Below are positions 6,102 through 7,555 of a stretch of DNA of 7,555 bases, in pieces (within the stretch, counting starts at the first letter, position 1; the number at the start of each line of letters is the position of its first letter). The DNA comes from Nitrososphaeraceae archaeon. GTDB lineage: Archaea; Thermoproteota; Nitrososphaeria; Nitrososphaerales; Nitrososphaeraceae. The notes under the pieces were generated by a model. The model was not told where the DNA came from, ran no database searches, and saw nothing but the letters and a program-made list of their open reading frames with translations. A program made the position numbers and the translations under genes. The DNA lies in NCBI GenBank assembly GCA_025922715.1, contig JAICHH010000083.1, positions 1-7,555 on the forward strand, written 5' to 3'.

Positions 6102-6109
6102 CTATAAAT
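6102..6109 (+). promoter_or_regulatory. Possible TATA box for the 189-residue protein gene
   Basis: CTATAAAT is centred about 37 bp before the ATG at 6143, predicting a leader of roughly 10 nt. The AT-rich ATTAATATATAT run at 6123-6134 is too close to the start to serve as its box. Confidence 0.35.
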
Positions 6110-6142
6110 TTTGTCTTATTCAATTAATATATATTTCTTGGA

Positions 6143-6712
6143 ATGTCAGTATATTTCTGTTTTTATGATCTTTCAATTCAGGAACAAGAAGTAATTTATA
6201 CTCTTTTACGAAAAACGTTCTATGTTATAGAAGAAAAATTATCATTCGATGATATGGAGAGCCAACTTCCAAATTTTCTCTCAATTACTGATTATTCAAT
6301 TACATTTATCGAACTGATTTTTCCAGTTAAATTTAATAATTACCTCTTTCAGGCTATTTCAGTTGAAGATTGGAATTCTATCAAAAGTATAATAAAAGAA
6401 ATAAAACATAGACGAGGAAATAAACCTGTTATATGTATTTTTAAATTTAAAGGTAATACAAACCAAACAGATTTTAATATTATTTTTTCTATAACGAATA
6501 GTTCAGTTCATTCATTCAAGATTGCGCTAGAAAAAGTAGAATATCTTGTAGATATACTACCTACACAATTAAGTTCTTTACCACCTAATACTATTGAAGT
6601 TTTTTATTTGTATGATGAATCGTCTTCTAAATGGATTCCCTATCAGGCCAAAAGCATAGCACAAAATTGTGTCAGTACATATATTTATAAAAATGGTTTA
6701 TGGGAAGGATAA
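6143..6712 (+). CDS. Hypothetical protein, 189 residues, soluble, no recognised family
   Basis: I do not recognise this protein. It begins MSVYFCFYDLSIQEQEVIYTLL, a strand followed by a helix, without a signal peptide. A hydrophobic strand with an aromatic pattern (SITFIELIFPVKF, 52-64) and a long helix (VEDWNSIKSIIKEIKHRRG, 74-92) follow. KPVICIFKFKG (94-104) and DFNIIFSI (110-117) look like adjacent core strands, and the helix SFKIALEKVEYLVDIL (124-139) follows. The end has YLYDESSSKWIPYQAK (155-170) and YIYKNGLWEG, a Trp/Tyr-rich beta finish. No catalytic motif, cysteine cluster or membrane segment is visible. The mixed alpha-beta layout and a sensible ATG support a real cytoplasmic protein. 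It lies just before tRNA-Ser, which has its own promoter. Confidence 0.75.
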   Translation: MSVYFCFYDLSIQEQEVIYTLLRKTFYVIEEKLSFDDMESQLPNFLSITDYSITFIELIFPVKFNNYLFQAISVEDWNSIKSIIKEIKHRRGNKPVICIFKFKGNTNQTDFNIIFSITNSSVHSFKIALEKVEYLVDILPTQLSSLPPNTIEVFYLYDESSSKWIPYQAKSIAQNCVSTYIYKNGLWEG

Positions 6713-6730
6713 TAAATTAATATGTCTTTA

Positions 6731-6740
6731 TTTTTTAAAC
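6731..6740 (+). promoter_or_regulatory. TATA box for tRNA-Ser
   Basis: TTTTTTAAAC is centred about 38 bp before the mature tRNA 5' end at 6774. A transcript start near 6761 would leave a short leader for RNase P to remove. The same run may end transcription of the preceding gene, whose stop codon is at 6712. Confidence 0.45.
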
Positions 6741-6773
6741 AGTACTATACTCCTTACAAGTACTTATGTTTGA

Positions 6774-6857
6774 GCGGGGGTCGCCTAGCCTGGTAGGGCG
6801 TGGGATTGCTAATCCCATGTTCGGAAGAACTCGTGGGTTCGAATCCCACTCCCCGCG
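6774..6857 (+). tRNA. tRNA-Ser, anticodon GCU
   Basis: The 84-nt sequence folds as a type II tRNA. The acceptor stem GCGGGGG (6774-6780) pairs with TCCCCGC (6850-6856), with one G-U pair, and G at 6857 is the discriminator base expected for serine. The D arm is GCC/GGC (6783-6785 with 6797-6799). The anticodon stem TGGGA/TCCCA encloses the loop TTGCTAA with anticodon GCT at 6808-6810, reading AGC and AGU. The long variable arm forms GTTC-GGAA-GAAC (6819-6830), another serine mark. The T arm is GTGGG-TTCGAAT-CCCAC (6833-6849). CCA is not encoded, and no intron is present. Confidence 0.97.
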
Positions 6858-6924
6858 CTTCAAATGGGGGTTCTAAGGGAAACAATATTTACGTGAAAAG
6901 CCAAGTCATTTCGGAGAAAATATT

Positions 6925-7290
6925 TTATAAAAAGGAAATGACTCTGCAAGATCCACGGATATCAAAGGTTGTAATATCAGATAGTAGTAAATATGTAGAA
7001 TTAGAGAGAAAGATAAATTCTATAACAAATGGATTATCAAAGCCATATTTCAATAAAATATTGAAGGAATTATCAAATTCAGTATTTAGATTTTCACTTC
7101 CTGACTGAAATGTCAACCCATGTTTCCATTTTCCATATATTATCCTAAATGTATCATAAAAATTGGCAAGATTTAAAATCCTTTCTTTCATTTCGTTTAT
7201 AGTAGATTGATAAACTTCTATCAGTACTTTTCTTTCAGCCTGATTAAGATTTAAACTACCAACATCAGGTAATCCTAAAATTACTCGCAT
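6925..7290 (-). CDS. Hypothetical protein fragment, probably the C-terminal part of an interrupted gene
   Basis: The frame gives 121 residues from ATG 7290. The first half looks like a real soluble protein: QAERKVLIEVYQSTINEMKE (about 18-37) is a clear amphipathic helix, and NFYDTFRIIYGKWKHGLTF (about 43-61) has a conserved-looking aromatic and basic pattern. The second half is rich in hydrophobic strands (PFVIEFIFLSNSTYLLLSDI). I know no named family. There is no Shine-Dalgarno motif and no convincing TATA box before ATG 7290. The frame continues without another stop 16 codons upstream to a TAA at 7339-7341, beyond which the same frame carries the next minus-strand reading frame. I therefore infer a C-terminal piece of one gene. 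The plus-strand frame over the same bases starts inside the tRNA and is a shadow. Confidence 0.5.
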   Translation of the reverse strand: MRVILGLPDVGSLNLNQAERKVLIEVYQSTINEMKERILNLANFYDTFRIIYGKWKHGLTFQSGSENLNTEFDNSFNILLKYGFDNPFVIEFIFLSNSTYLLLSDITTFDIRGSCRVISFL

Positions 7291-7338
7291 TTTTGAATCA
7301 TACTTTTTTTTAATGTTTTGTACTATTTGTCTTGGCTT

Positions 7339-7554
7339 TTAAGAATTATAAAAAGCAACATTATTGGCTAAGTGAGAATAGTCTTCCTCTAAGGAGTCTA
7401 TTAATACAAGTAAAGTTTCTATCAATGATTGAATTTTTGCTATTGAATCTAACAAAATCATATGTTTTAAATTTACTGATTCTTTTTTTGAACTATTCTC
7501 ATTATTATTCAAGGTTTTGTCAGAAGTCAATAGATTCCAGTAAAATTCTATCAT
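7339..7554 (-). CDS. Hypothetical protein, probably the N-terminal part of an interrupted gene (may start outside window)
   Basis: Seventy-one residues run from an ATG at 7554, one base from the window edge, to TAA at 7339-7341. Residues about 1-30 are polar and Asn/Ser/Lys-rich; residues about 31-66 (HMILLDSIAKIQSLIETLLV and onward) form a long amphipathic helix that could be a coiled coil. No family is recognised. The true start may lie beyond the window. Reading past the TAA in the same frame gives KPRQIVQNIKKKYDSK and then the 121-residue frame, so this is likely the front half of the same protein. Confidence 0.45.
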   Translation of the reverse strand: MIEFYWNLLTSDKTLNNNENSSKKESVNLKHMILLDSIAKIQSLIETLLVLIDSLEEDYSHLANNVAFYNS

Positions 7555-7555
7555 T

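Noticed and set aside
6741..6764. Two AGTACT palindromes before the tRNA gene as an operator or attachment site
   Set aside because: The copies are only 6 bp, and no integrase gene or second copy of a tRNA 3' end lies in the window.
6800..7108. Plus-strand open frame of 102 codons
   Set aside because: It begins inside the tRNA-Ser gene and its first residues translate the tRNA arms; the rest is antisense to a more protein-like minus-strand frame.
7339..7341. In-frame stop read as a recoded amino acid such as pyrrolysine
   Set aside because: The codon is TAA, not the TAG used for pyrrolysine, and no downstream recoding element is visible.

Overview
The window looks like chromosomal DNA from an AT-rich archaeon, most likely a member of the Nitrososphaerota (Thaumarchaeota). 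The signs are TATA-box promoters placed about 28 bp before start codons, many TTG starts without Shine-Dalgarno sequences (leaderless messages), a small winged-helix protein of the archaeal HTH_45/ArnR1-like type, a stand-alone Lrp/AsnC sensor domain, an archaeal-type RtcA, and a type II tRNA-Ser with no encoded CCA. The very low GC and gene style would fit a Nitrosocosmicus-like or marine/soil AT-rich lineage, but the genus cannot be fixed from the sequence alone.

Layout. Bases 2-217 are the 3' end of a gene whose product has a Lys/Thr-rich tail followed by Glu-Ser-Pro-Val repeats, encoded by two families of tandem DNA repeats. An AT-rich stretch of about 480 bp without genes follows. Next comes a small HD-domain protein of the RelA/SpoT-hydrolase (Mesh1-like) type (698-1291, +), convergent with RtcA, the RNA 3'-phosphate cyclase (1517-2578, -). 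RtcA is divergent from an Lrp/AsnC ligand-binding-domain protein (2753-3007, +), which ends 9 bp from the end of a class V aminotransferase-fold PLP enzyme (3017-4198, -). That enzyme shares a 41-bp divergent promoter region with a RecA/RadA-superfamily protein that has lost its Walker A loop (4240-4866, +). Then follow a small exported protein (4964-5425, +), a winged-helix regulator (5699-5971, +), an unrecognised 189-residue protein (6143-6712, +) and tRNA-Ser(GCU) (6774-6857, +). The window ends with two minus-strand reading frames (6925-7290 and 7339-7554) that lie in the same frame and are separated by one TAA, so they are probably the halves of one interrupted gene.

The genes are mostly single units with their own promoters, not an operon, and I see no defence system, mobile element, integrase or CRISPR array. 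No coherent new multi-gene system is supported. The most interesting items are the HD protein with two substituted catalytic positions, the RecA-fold protein without a P-loop, the gene apparently broken by one stop codon, and the consistent TATA-to-TTG spacing of four genes that points to leaderless TTG initiation.
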